Assembly: GCA_021845985.1 (NCBI GenBank)
Contig: JAJZES010000039.1
Span: 46,079-110,078 of the forward strand
Length of the DNA stretch: 64,000 nucleotides
DNA from: Pseudomonadota bacterium
Lineage (GTDB): Bacteria; Pseudomonadota; Alphaproteobacteria; Acetobacterales; Acetobacteraceae
Reading direction: 5' to 3'
Under the pieces are notes generated by a model, which saw only the letters and a list, made by a program, of their open reading frames with translations, did no database searches and was not told the DNA's origin. Within the stretch, counting starts at the first letter, position 1. Each line of letters opens with the position of its first letter. Of this stretch, positions 20,374-29,567 are shown in pieces. Both the position numbers and the translations under genes were made by a program.

Positions 20374-21273
20374 TCAGGCGGTCAGCATCCGTCCGGCCAC
20401 CGCGTCCAGCCGCGCCATCAGCGCCGGGTCGCGCCGCTCCGGCGCGGTGATGATGGCGTAGTCGAGCGCCCGATCGCACCCGGCCGGGCACGGCCCGCGC
20501 GGCGCGCCGATCATCGGCACCACCGCCTGCACCAGCGCCCGCGCCCGCGCCGCGTTCTCGAACAACACCTTGACCACCATATCGACGGTGACGGCATCGT
20601 GCTCGGGGTGCCAGCAATCGTAATCCGTCACCATCGCCACCGTGGCGTAGCAAAGCTCCGCCTCGCGCGCGAGCTTGGCCTCCGGCATGTTGGTCATGCC
20701 GATGACGCTGCAGCCCCAGGAGCGGTAGAGCTCGCTTTCCGCCTTGGTGGAAAACTGCGGCCCCTCCATCACCAGATAGGTGCCGCCGCGCGTCACCGGC
20801 AGGCCGATCTGTCGCGCCGCCGCCTCCGCCGCATCGCCCAGGCGCGGGCACACCGGATGGGCCATCGAGACATGCGCCACGCAGCCATCGCCGAAGAAGC
20901 TTTTTTCCCGCGCGAAGCTGCGGTCGATGAACTGATCGACGATGACGAAATGCCCTGGCGGCAACTCCGCCCGCAGGCTGCCGACCGCCGACAGCGACAG
21001 AATATCGGTGCAGCCGGCGCGCTTCAGCGCGTCGATATTGGCGCGGTAGTTGAGATGGGTCGGCGACAACGGGTGGCCCCGCCCGTGGCGCGGCAGGAAC
21101 ACGCAGCGCACGCCGCCGAGCCAGCCTTCCAGCACCTCATCGGACGGCGCGCCCCAGGGGGTGGCGATGCGCCGCCAGGATGTACGCTCCAGCCCGTCGA
21201 TGTCATAGAGGCCGGAGCCGCCGATGATGCCGATCACCGGCGTGATCGTCGGCTCCGGCATCGCCGCGCTCAA
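20374..21273 (-). CDS. mtnP: S-methyl-5'-thioadenosine phosphorylase
   Basis: IGIIGGSGLYDIDGLE; FLPRHGRGHPLSPTHLNYRANIDALKRAGC; VMEGPQFSTKAESELYR. Confidence 0.92.
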   Translation of the reverse strand: MSAAMPEPTITPVIGIIGGSGLYDIDGLERTSWRRIATPWGAPSDEVLEGWLGGVRCVFLPRHGRGHPLSPTHLNYRANIDALKRAGCTDILSLSAVGSLRAELPPGHFVIVDQFIDRSFAREKSFFGDGCVAHVSMAHPVCPRLGDAAEAAARQIGLPVTRGGTYLVMEGPQFSTKAESELYRSWGCSVIGMTNMPEAKLAREAELCYATVAMVTDYDCWHPEHDAVTVDMVVKVLFENAARARALVQAVVPMIGAPRGPCPAGCDRALDYAIITAPERRDPALMARLDAVAGRMLTA

Positions 21274-22028
21274 TGCACGTCCGACCAGACGCGACGCTTC
21301 ACCGCATAGGTCACGCCGGTCAGCATCGCCAGGAACAGGATGATCTTCACCCCGGCCCGCTTGCGCTGTTCCATCTCGGGATTGGCGATATAGGTCAGGA
21401 AGGTGACGACATCATGCGCTTCCTGCTCGACCGTCGCCTTGGTGCCGTCGCTGTATTCGACCTGATCGGCCTGCAGCGGCTGCGGCATACCAATCTGATG
21501 GCCGGGGTACATTTTGTTGTAGTACATGCCCGAGCCCATCTTCATCGTCGCCGGCGCATCGGCGTAGCCGGTGAGGATGCCATAGACATAATCCGGGCCG
21601 CCCTGTCGGGCCTTGACGATCACCGACAGATCGGGCGGCAGCGCCCCGTTCAGCGCCGCCCGCGCCGCCTTCTCATTCGGATAAGGCGACCTGAAATGAT
21701 CGGACGGCAGCGCCGGCCGCTCCGCCGGTTCGCCGTCGTCATTGATCGTCGGCACCGAAACGCTGGCGGCGATCGCCTTCACCTGCTCCTCCGACAGGCC
21801 GATGCCGTCGAGGTTGCGGTAATAGGCTTCCTTCATCGAATGGCAGTTCGAGCAGACTTCCTTATAGACCTGAAAGCCGCGCTGCGCCGCGGCGCGGTCG
21901 AAGGTGCCGAACGGACCGGAGAAGCTCCAGGTCTCGTGCGGCATCTCCGCCTCGTCATCGGCGGCATAGGCCGGTGCCACGGCGATGCTGCCCAACAGCA
22001 GGGCGGCGGCGAGCAGGGCGGCGCGCAT
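21270..22028 (-). CDS. petC: Cytochrome c1
   Basis: CSNCH heme motif; YNKMYPGHQIGMPQPL; C-terminal TM helix. Confidence 0.9.
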   Translation of the reverse strand: MRAALLAAALLLGSIAVAPAYAADDEAEMPHETWSFSGPFGTFDRAAAQRGFQVYKEVCSNCHSMKEAYYRNLDGIGLSEEQVKAIAASVSVPTINDDGEPAERPALPSDHFRSPYPNEKAARAALNGALPPDLSVIVKARQGGPDYVYGILTGYADAPATMKMGSGMYYNKMYPGHQIGMPQPLQADQVEYSDGTKATVEQEAHDVVTFLTYIANPEMEQRKRAGVKIILFLAMLTGVTYAVKRRVWSDVH

Positions 22029-23299
22029 CACGGCTTCTCCATCGGCTTGGCGGTCGCGGCGGTGGGCAGGGGTCCGCCGCCGCGCGGCACCACCGGCTGA
22101 CTGATGCTCTCGGGCAGCGGCAGCGGCCGCTCGATCTTGCCGAGCAGCGGCAGGATGACCAGGAAATGCAGGAAGTAATAGGTCGTGGCGACGCGCCCGA
22201 GGACCACCCAGAGGCCTTCCGGCCGATGCGCGCCGACCGCGGCCAGGGCGACGCAGGCAACCGCCAGCACCCAGAAGAAGATGCGGTAGAGCGGCCGGAA
22301 CTTGGCGCTGCGCACCGGGCTGGTGTCGAGCCAGGGCAGCACGAACAGCACCAGGATGGCGCCGAACATCATGCACACGCCGCCGAGCTTGTTCGGCACC
22401 GAGCGCAGAATGGCGTAGAACGGCAGCAGATACCATTCGGGGACGATCTCGGAGGGCGTCTGCAGCGGATTGGCCTGGATGTAGTTATCCGGGTCGCCAA
22501 AGAAGTTCGGCGCGAAAAACACGAACCCGGCCCACACCATCAAGAACACGCACAGGCCGACGCTGTCCTTGACCGTATAATACGGATGGAACGGCAGCGT
22601 GTCCTGCGGCGACTTCACGTCGATGCCCAGCGGGTTGTTCGACCCGGTGATGTGCAGCGCCGCGACATGCAGGAACACCACCGCCAGGATGACGAACGGC
22701 AGCAGATAATGCAGGCTGAAGAAGCGGTGCAGCGTCGGATCGCCGACCGCGAAGCCGCCCCACAGCCAAGTGACGATCGGGCCGCCGACGATCGGGAAGG
22801 CCGAGAACAGGTTGGTGATGACAGTCGCGCCCCAGAACGACATCTGCCCCCAGGGCAGCACGTAGCCCATGAAGGCGGTCGCCATCATCAGCAGCAGGAT
22901 GACGACGCCGAGCATCCACAGCAATTCGCGCGGCGTTTTGTAGGAGCCGTAATACAGGCCGCGGAAGATGTGGATGTAAACGACCATGAAAAACATCGAG
23001 GCGCCGTTGGCGTGCGCGTAGCGCAGCAGCCAGCCGTAATTCACGTCGCGCATGATGCGCTCGACCGAATCGAACGCCATGCCGCCATCAGGCGTGTAGT
23101 TCATCGCCAGGAAGACGCCGGTGACGATCATGAGCATCAGCGCGACCGTCGCCAGCGCGCCGAAATTCCAGAAATAGTTGAAGTTCTTCGGCGTCGGAAA
23201 GACCGCGTATTCCTTGTTCATCATGGTGATGATCGGAAGTCGCGTGTCGATCCAGTTCAGGACTGGGTTCTTGACGTCGCTTTTGTGCAGGCCGGCCAT
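22028..23299 (-). CDS. petB: Cytochrome b
   Basis: [61 protein letters not shown]. Confidence 0.95.
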   Translation of the reverse strand: MAGLHKSDVKNPVLNWIDTRLPIITMMNKEYAVFPTPKNFNYFWNFGALATVALMLMIVTGVFLAMNYTPDGGMAFDSVERIMRDVNYGWLLRYAHANGASMFFMVVYIHIFRGLYYGSYKTPRELLWMLGVVILLLMMATAFMGYVLPWGQMSFWGATVITNLFSAFPIVGGPIVTWLWGGFAVGDPTLHRFFSLHYLLPFVILAVVFLHVAALHITGSNNPLGIDVKSPQDTLPFHPYYTVKDSVGLCVFLMVWAGFVFFAPNFFGDPDNYIQANPLQTPSEIVPEWYLLPFYAILRSVPNKLGGVCMMFGAILVLFVLPWLDTSPVRSAKFRPLYRIFFWVLAVACVALAAVGAHRPEGLWVVLGRVATTYYFLHFLVILPLLGKIERPLPLPESISQPVVPRGGGPLPTAATAKPMEKP

Positions 23300-23322
23300 G
23301 GGTCTGTGCTCCGCGGATCGGC

Positions 23323-23907
23323 TCAGCCGACCTTGATCTTGGTGTCGGTCTCGAAGGCGTAGGGCGGCAGGGTCAGGTTCAGCGGCGCCGGCCCGTGGCG
23401 GACGCGGCCCGAGGTGTCGTACTGGCTGCCGTGACACGGGCAGAACCAGCCGCCCCAGTCGCCGCGCGGGTCGGTCGGCTTGTTGCCGAGCGGGATGCAG
23501 CCGAGATGGGTGCAGATGCCGATGACGATGATCCACTGGTCATGCCCGGCCTTGACCCGCGCGCTGTCCGCCTCCGGCTCGATGAGTTGGCCGAGCGGCA
23601 CGTCCTGCGCCTCCTTGATCTCCTTGTCGGTGCGGTGGCGCACGAACACCGGCTTGCCGCGCCAGGCGACGGTGATGCCCGAGCCGGCGACGATCGGCGT
23701 CAGATCGACCTCGATGGAGGACAGCGCCAGCACGTCGGCCGCCGGGTTCATGCTGTCGATCAGCGGCCAAGCGATGGCGCCGATGGCGATGACGGCGCCG
23801 GCGCTGGCCACCAGCTTGAGGAAGTCCCGCTTCCCGCCAGCCAGCTCAGGCCCGTGACCATGATCATGTGTGGGGGCGGTCGCTGACATCGTATCGGCCA
23901 TCCTCAT
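23323..23907 (-). CDS. petA: Ubiquinol-cytochrome c reductase Rieske iron-sulfur subunit
   Basis: CTHLGCIP and CPCHGSQYD Rieske motifs; several alternative in-frame ATGs. Confidence 0.93.
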   Translation of the reverse strand: MRMADTMSATAPTHDHGHGPELAGGKRDFLKLVASAGAVIAIGAIAWPLIDSMNPAADVLALSSIEVDLTPIVAGSGITVAWRGKPVFVRHRTDKEIKEAQDVPLGQLIEPEADSARVKAGHDQWIIVIGICTHLGCIPLGNKPTDPRGDWGGWFCPCHGSQYDTSGRVRHGPAPLNLTLPPYAFETDTKIKVG

Positions 23908-24047
23908 CCGAAAATCCGCGCGCGAAACTGCCCCGCGCAGCGGCGCGTGGCAAGGTGCGCGGGGCATCTTATGGCCCGCTGTTCGCCCCTGCAACACGGC
24001 CGCGGAGCCGGCTAGTGTGGCGCCCGGCAACCTTGGGCGATCTGAGC

Positions 24048-24935
24048 ATGGCACCCCCCCCACCCCCGCATGCCGCATTGCGCACGGCGGCGCGCACCTG
24101 GTTCGAGGGAGTGCGCGACGCGCTGTGCGCCGCGTTCGAGGCCATCGAGGCCGAGCCGCACGACGCGCCGGCCGAGCCGCCGCCCGGCCGCTTCGTCCGC
24201 ACCGCCTGGTCGCGCCCGACCGAAGACGGCGCGGACGGCGGCGGCGGGGTGATGAGCGTGCTGCGCGGCCGGGTGTTCGAGAAAGTGGGGGTGAATGTCT
24301 CGACCGTGTCCGGCACGTTCAGCCCGGAGTTCCGCGCCCAGATCCCCGGCGCCGCCGAAGACCCGCGCTTCTGGGCCAGCGGTATCAGCCTGGTGGCGCA
24401 TCTGCGCAGCCCGCGCGTGCCGGCGGCGCATTTCAACACCCGCATGCTGGTGACGACGCAGGGCTGGTTCGGCGGCGGCGGCGACCTGACGCCGATGCGC
24501 CTGGAGAGCGCCGAAGCGGTGGCGGACGCCGCCGATTTCCACGCCACCTTGCGCGCCGCCTGCGACCGCCACGACCCGACCTATTATCCGCAGTTCAAGG
24601 CATGGTGCGACCGCTATTTCCATCTGCCGCACCGCGACGAGCCGCGCGGCGCCGGCGGCATTTTCTTCGACCACCATTTTACCGGCGACGCGGCGGCCGA
24701 CTTCGCCTTCACCCAGGATGTCGGCCGGGCGTTCCTGGAGGTCTATCCGCGCATCGTTCGCCGGCGCATGGCCGAGCCGTGGACCGCGGCCGAGCGCGAA
24801 CACCAGCTCATCCGCCGCGGCCGCTACGTCGAGTTCAACCTGCTGCACGACCGCGGCACCCTGTTCGGGCTGAAAACCGGCGGCAATGTCGAGGCGATTT
24901 TGATGAGCCTGCCGCCGGAAGTGCGCTGGCCTTGA
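24048..24935 (+). CDS. hemF: Aerobic coproporphyrinogen III oxidase
   Basis: [91 protein letters not shown]. Confidence 0.94.
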   Translation: MAPPPPPHAALRTAARTWFEGVRDALCAAFEAIEAEPHDAPAEPPPGRFVRTAWSRPTEDGADGGGGVMSVLRGRVFEKVGVNVSTVSGTFSPEFRAQIPGAAEDPRFWASGISLVAHLRSPRVPAAHFNTRMLVTTQGWFGGGGDLTPMRLESAEAVADAADFHATLRAACDRHDPTYYPQFKAWCDRYFHLPHRDEPRGAGGIFFDHHFTGDAAADFAFTQDVGRAFLEVYPRIVRRRMAEPWTAAEREHQLIRRGRYVEFNLLHDRGTLFGLKTGGNVEAILMSLPPEVRWP

Positions 24936-24939
24936 CCAA

Positions 24940-25050
24940 AGAGGGAGCGGCCGGCCGTAGCCGGCCGCTCATCTGGTGCGCCCAAGGGCGGTGAGGCCCA
25001 GGGGCACTTGTTAACGGAAGGCCCGCATTCCCCCATCGGCTATATGGAAC
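24940..25050 (-). ncRNA. Putative tracrRNA of the type II-C CRISPR-Cas locus (ends approximate)
   Basis: Minus strand reads TATAGCCGATGGGGGAATGCGGGCC (25044-25020), identical to repeat positions 3-27 on the + strand and so complementary to minus-strand crRNA repeats. It continues TTCCGTTAAC (lower stem, with 2x2 U.U loop), then a nested stem-loop (24976-25007), then GAGCGGCCGGC-UACG-GCCGGCCGCUC (24945-24970) followed by CCUCUUU. Confidence 0.85.
24945..24970 (-). terminator. Terminal hairpin of the tracrRNA: 11-bp stem with C(UACG)G tetraloop and short U-rich tail
   Basis: Perfect inverted repeat gagcggccggc-cgta-gccggccgctc; the 3' side on the minus strand is CCTCTTT. Confidence 0.65.
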
Positions 25051-25105
25051 GGTGACTTTCCAACCCGACGTTGCGCCGAAATCGCGCGTGGCGTCAAGTT
25101 GGCGG

Positions 25106-28100
25106 ATGACATACCGTCTCGCACTCGACATTGGTGCCAACTCCATCGGCTGGTGCCTGTTCACCCTCGACGCCTCCGAACCACCGGAGCCGATCGGCAT
25201 TCGCGACATCGGCGTCCGGGTGTTCCCGGACGGGCGGGAGGCGAAAACCAACGCCTCGCTCGCAGCGGCGCGGCGCGCGGCGCGGCAGATGCGGCGGCGG
25301 CGCGACCGCTATCTGCAGCGGCGGGCCGCCCTGCTCAACACGCTGACCCGCTGGGGTCTCATGCCCGCCGCCACGGCAGAGCGGGCGGCGGTGGCGGCGC
25401 TCGACCCCTATGTGCTGCGCGACGTGGCACTGACGCGGCGGCTGGAAGCGTTTGAACTTGGCCGGGCAATCTTTCATCTCAACCAGCGCCGCGGCTTTCG
25501 CAGCAATCGCACGATCGACCGCAGCAATCAGGACGAGAAGGGCAAGATCAAGCAGGGCGGCGAAAATCTGGCCATTCAGATCGCCCGCGGCAATTTTGCC
25601 ACGCTCGGCGCGTGGCTGGCGGAGCGGCACGCAAAACGGGCGGAGGTGCGGGCACGGCTGCGCGGCACCGGCATGCGGGCGGCGTATCCGTTCTATCCGA
25701 TGCGCCACATGATCGAGGCCGAGTTCGACACGATCTGGACGGCGCAGGCGGCATGGAACCCGGCCTTGTCGGCGCCGATGCGCGCAGAGATTCATCGCGT
25801 CCTGTTCTCCCAGCGCAACCTGCGCAAGCCGCTCGTCGGCAGATGCTGGCTGGAGCCGACGCAGGACCGGGCGCCGCGCGCGCTGCCGAGCACGCAGGCA
25901 TTCCGCATCGCCCAGGATCTCGCCAACCTCGCCATCCGCCGGCCCGGAGAGCCGGATCAGCGGCCAACTGACCAGCAACGGGCGCTGCTGTTCGATTTGC
26001 TCATGGCTGGCCACGATCAGTCGTTCGGCCAGATGCGCAAGCTGCTCGGGCTGAGCCGCAGAGAACCCTTCAATCTCGAATCGCGCGCCCGCGACGGCCT
26101 GAAGGGCAGCGCGACGGCGACGCGACTGGCCGGCAAAAAAGGGCCGTTGCGGGCGGTGTGGACGGATTTGCCGCTGCTGGAACAAGACGAGATCGTCCGC
26201 ATTCTGCTGGAAGCGGAGGGAGAGGAGGCGGTGGCGGCGGCGCTGGCGCGGTTCGCCATCCCGGCCGACGCCGCCGCGGCAGCGGCCGACATGACGCTGC
26301 CGGATGGGCATGGCTCACTCTCGACCAAGGCGATCACGGCGATCCTGCCGCATCTGCTGGCCGGCAACACCTATGATGCCGCCGTGCAACTGGCCGGCTA
26401 CGCGCATCACTCCGACGACCGCGACGGGGTGATCCGCCCCTGCCTGCCATATTACGGCGAGATTCTCGGCGAGCGGCTCGGGACCGGCAGCGGCAAGCCC
26501 GAAGACTCCGAGGAACGCCGCTTCGGCCGTGCGCCCAATCCGACCGTCCATGTCGCGCTCAACCAACTGCGCATCGTCGTCAACACGCTGATCGAGCGCT
26601 ACGGGCCACCGGCGCAGGTGGTGGTGGAGGTGCTGCGCGAACTGGCGCAATCGGCCCATCAGCGGGCGCTGGTGGAAAAGGAACAGGCGGAAAATGCCAA
26701 GCGCCGCGCTGGATGGGTCAAGCAGCTTGAGGAGCTGCGCGAGAGGCCGAACGGCCGCAACCTCGCCTTCATGCGCCTGTGGCACGAACAGGCCGAGGAC
26801 CCGAAGGATCGGGTCTGTCCCTATACTGGCCGGCTGATTTCGCTCGAACTGCTGTTTTCGGGCGAGGTCGAGGAAGACCACATCCTGCCTTATGCGGTGA
26901 CGCTGGACGACAGTTTCGCCAACCGCGTGCTGGTGACGCGGGAGGCCAATCGCCGCAAGGGCCGGCAGACGCCGCATAAGGCGTTCGGCGGTTCGCCCGA
27001 ATGGCCGGACATTCAGGCACGGATCAAGGCACTGCCGGGCAACAAGGCGTGGCGGTTCGCCCCCGGCGCGCTGGAAAAATGGCGCGGCGAGCATGGCGAT
27101 TTTCTCGCCCGGCATCTGACCGACAGCGCCTATCTGGCGCGGCTGGCGCGGCTGTATCTGCGCGCGGTGTGCGACCCCGATCAGGTCTGGGTGGTGCCGG
27201 GCCGGCTGACCGGCATGCTGCGCGGCGTGCTGGGGCTGAACAGCGCGACGCTGCTCGGCAAGGGCGGTGCGCGCAAGGAGCGCAACGACCACCGCCACCA
27301 CGCCATCGACGCCCTGACCATCGGGCTGATCGACCGCAGCCTGTTGCAGCGCGTGGCGACGGCAGCGCGGCGGGCGGAGGACAGCGGGCGGCGATTGATG
27401 GAGGATGTGGAGCCGCCCTGGCCTGGCTTCGTGGCGGAGGCAGCGGCGCGGGTGCGCGGGATCGTGGTGTCGTTCCGGCCGGATACCGCCCCGGCAGGGC
27501 AGTTGCACAACGCCACCGCCTATCGCCAGCTAATCGGGGCCGGCAAGGGCGAGCCGAACGTCGCCCATCGGGTGCCCATCCAGTCTCTGGCGGGCTGGTC
27601 GGCGGAGGACGTGACGACGGCGGTGCCCGACCCCGATCTGCGCGCGCGCATTCTTGCCGCCCTTGCCGCCGACGGAAAACCGGCGCAGGCCGCGGCCCTG
27701 GCGCAAGTGGCGCACGATCCCGACAGCGCCGTTCGTCATATCCAGGTGCGCGAACGCCTGGACGGAACCGCCGCCATCAAGGACCGCCGGACCGGCCGGC
27801 CATACAAGCTGGTGAAGCTGGACGCCAATCATCGGGTCGAAATCTGGCGGCTGCCGGGCGAGCCGGGCGCGCCCGCCAGGCCGGTGATGTGCGTCATCGC
27901 GTTGATGCAGGCGGCGATGGATGCGGAACTGGCGCGCCTCGGCCGCCCCGTGCCCGACCGCCGGCCGCATCCGGCCGCCCGGCTGCTGATGCGGCTGCAC
28001 AAGGGCGACGTGGTGGCGTTCGGCAACGGGGCCGGGCGGCGGCTGTTGCGCGTCATTAAGTATCGCAGCGGGCAGGTGACACTTGCCACTCTGCATGAAG

Positions 28101-28249
28101 CCGGAAATCTGAAGGCCCGGGATGCCGAAAAGGACGATCCGTTCAAGTATGTAAACGCCGGCGTGACGAGATTTCGCGAGGAGCGCGCCCGAAAGGTGTT
28201 CGTCGATCCCGCCGGCCGGGTCCGCGACCCCGGCCCGCTCAAATGGTGA
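25106..28249 (+). CDS. cas9: CRISPR-associated endonuclease Cas9, type II-C, about 1047 aa
   Basis: RuvC-I MTYRLALDIGANSIGW; Arg-rich bridge helix AAARRAARQMRRRRDRYLQRRAALL; RuvC-II QVVVEVLREL; HNH CPYTGRLISLELLFSGEVEEDHILPYAVTLDDSFANRVLVTREANRRKG; RuvC-III NDHRHHAIDALTIGL. The ORF track start at 25052 adds 18 upstream residues; MTYRLALDIG at 25106 is the family-typical start. Confidence 0.96.
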   Translation: MTYRLALDIGANSIGWCLFTLDASEPPEPIGIRDIGVRVFPDGREAKTNASLAAARRAARQMRRRRDRYLQRRAALLNTLTRWGLMPAATAERAAVAALDPYVLRDVALTRRLEAFELGRAIFHLNQRRGFRSNRTIDRSNQDEKGKIKQGGENLAIQIARGNFATLGAWLAERHAKRAEVRARLRGTGMRAAYPFYPMRHMIEAEFDTIWTAQAAWNPALSAPMRAEIHRVLFSQRNLRKPLVGRCWLEPTQDRAPRALPSTQAFRIAQDLANLAIRRPGEPDQRPTDQQRALLFDLLMAGHDQSFGQMRKLLGLSRREPFNLESRARDGLKGSATATRLAGKKGPLRAVWTDLPLLEQDEIVRILLEAEGEEAVAAALARFAIPADAAAAAADMTLPDGHGSLSTKAITAILPHLLAGNTYDAAVQLAGYAHHSDDRDGVIRPCLPYYGEILGERLGTGSGKPEDSEERRFGRAPNPTVHVALNQLRIVVNTLIERYGPPAQVVVEVLRELAQSAHQRALVEKEQAENAKRRAGWVKQLEELRERPNGRNLAFMRLWHEQAEDPKDRVCPYTGRLISLELLFSGEVEEDHILPYAVTLDDSFANRVLVTREANRRKGRQTPHKAFGGSPEWPDIQARIKALPGNKAWRFAPGALEKWRGEHGDFLARHLTDSAYLARLARLYLRAVCDPDQVWVVPGRLTGMLRGVLGLNSATLLGKGGARKERNDHRHHAIDALTIGLIDRSLLQRVATAARRAEDSGRRLMEDVEPPWPGFVAEAAARVRGIVVSFRPDTAPAGQLHNATAYRQLIGAGKGEPNVAHRVPIQSLAGWSAEDVTTAVPDPDLRARILAALAADGKPAQAAALAQVAHDPDSAVRHIQVRERLDGTAAIKDRRTGRPYKLVKLDANHRVEIWRLPGEPGAPARPVMCVIALMQAAMDAELARLGRPVPDRRPHPAARLLMRLHKGDVVAFGNGAGRRLLRVIKYRSGQVTLATLHEAGNLKARDAEKDDPFKYVNAGVTRFREERARKVFVDPAGRVRDPGPLKW

Positions 28250-28253
28250 CGCC

Positions 28254-29261
28254 ATGTCCAGTCCGCTCGGCCGCATCGTCGAGATCGTGGAAACCGGCCG
28301 GCATCTGTCGAAGGAGCGCGGCTTCCTGGTGGTGAGCGCGGGCGCGCGGGAAGTTGGCCGCGTGCCATTGGATGATCTGGCGGCGGTGCTGGCGACGGCG
28401 CGCGGCACCTCGGTGTCCGTGGCGTTGCTCACGGCGCTGGCCGAGCGCGGATTGCCGTTCGTGGTGCCGGGCACGAACTTCGCGCCGGCGGCGCTGCTGT
28501 GGCCGCTGGCCGGGCACCACGCCGCCAGCCGGCGCATGGCAATGCAGATCGAGCGCACGCGGCCGATGGAAAAGCGGCTCTGGGCGCTGGTGGTGGCGGC
28601 GAAAATCCGCCGCCAGGGCTGGGCGCTGCAATGCGCCGGCCTGCCCGCCGGCGCGTTCGTTCGTCTCGCTCGTGCGGTGAAGGCGGGCGACCCGGACAAT
28701 CTGGAGGCGCAGGCGGCGCGGCGATATTGGACCCTGCTGTTCGGCGCCGCGTTCCGGCGCGATGCCGACGCGGCCGGCGCCAATGCGCTGCTCAATTACG
28801 GCTACGCGGTGTTGCGCGCGGCGGTGGCGCGGGCGATCTGCGCCGCCGGGCTGCATCCGGCACTCGGCATTTTCCATCGCCATCCCGAAAACCCGACGCC
28901 GCTGGCCGACGATCTGATGGAGCCGTTCCGCCCGATCGTCGATGCGGCGGTGCGGCGCTTGCTCGATGCAGGCGTCACCGAGGTCACGGTGGCGGCGAAG
29001 CGACAGCTTGCCGGGCTGCTGTGGCAGGATGAAGTGACCGCGGCGGGGCACAGCCCGCTGATGACGGCGCTGTTGCGCTGCGCCCAAAGCCTCGCCGACA
29101 GCTACCTGACCGGCGAGCCGGATTTGCAGTTTCCGCTGCTGCGATTGAGGGAGACCGCAGATGGCCGAACGCCTGAGCGGCTATCGGATCATGTGGCAAG
29201 TGCTGATGTTCGATCTTCCGGTGATGACGAAGCCGCAGCGCAAGGCGGCGACGGGGTTTAG
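28254..29261 (+). CDS. cas1: CRISPR-associated endonuclease Cas1 (type II)
   Basis: DPDNLEAQAARRYW (catalytic Glu), HPALGIFHRHPENPTPLADDLMEPFRPIVDAAV (His, Asp); directly downstream of cas9. Confidence 0.94.
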   Translation: MSSPLGRIVEIVETGRHLSKERGFLVVSAGAREVGRVPLDDLAAVLATARGTSVSVALLTALAERGLPFVVPGTNFAPAALLWPLAGHHAASRRMAMQIERTRPMEKRLWALVVAAKIRRQGWALQCAGLPAGAFVRLARAVKAGDPDNLEAQAARRYWTLLFGAAFRRDADAAGANALLNYGYAVLRAAVARAICAAGLHPALGIFHRHPENPTPLADDLMEPFRPIVDAAVRRLLDAGVTEVTVAAKRQLAGLLWQDEVTAAGHSPLMTALLRCAQSLADSYLTGEPDLQFPLLRLRETADGRTPERLSDHVASADVRSSGDDEAAAQGGDGV

Positions 29262-29499
29262 GCAATGGCTGCTGGACGAGGGCTGGGAGATGAGCCAGTT
29301 CAGCGTCTATCTGCGCTGGTGCGTCGGCAAGGAACAGGCGGACGTGCGCACGCGCGCGGTGGCCCGCAAAGTCCCGGCGGAGGGCAAGGTGCATGTGCTG
29401 AACGTGACCGACCGGCAGTTCGCGGCGATGGCGGTTTTCCGCGGCAAGACGCGCGAGCGGCCGGGCCGGGGGCAGCCGGACCAGTTGACGCTGTTCTGA
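29161..29499 (+). CDS. cas2: CRISPR-associated endoribonuclease Cas2
   Basis: YRIMWQVLMFDLPVMTKPQRKAATGFRQWLLDEGWEMSQFSVYLRWCVGKEQ; overlaps cas1 by 101 nt in another frame. Confidence 0.93.
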   Translation: MAERLSGYRIMWQVLMFDLPVMTKPQRKAATGFRQWLLDEGWEMSQFSVYLRWCVGKEQADVRTRAVARKVPAEGKVHVLNVTDRQFAAMAVFRGKTRERPGRGQPDQLTLF

Positions 29500-29519
29500 T
29501 GCAGCCGCTTTCGGCAGCC

Positions 29520-29567
29520 CCGATCGGCGCTAATCTGTCACGTATTCAACAGATTAGCGCCGATCGG
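29520..29567. repeat. Perfect 19-bp inverted repeat with 10-nt loop, between cas2 and the first CRISPR repeat
   Basis: CCGATCGGCGCTAATCTGT (29520-29538), CACGTATTCA, ACAGATTAGCGCCGATCGG (29549-29567); last base is base 1 of the first CRISPR repeat. Confidence 0.9.

Noticed and set aside
25052-25105. The 18 extra N-terminal Cas9 residues in the ORF track (MTFQPDVAPKSRVASSWR)
   Set aside because: Cas9 homology begins at MTYRLALDIGANSIGW; ATG 25106 is the family-typical start
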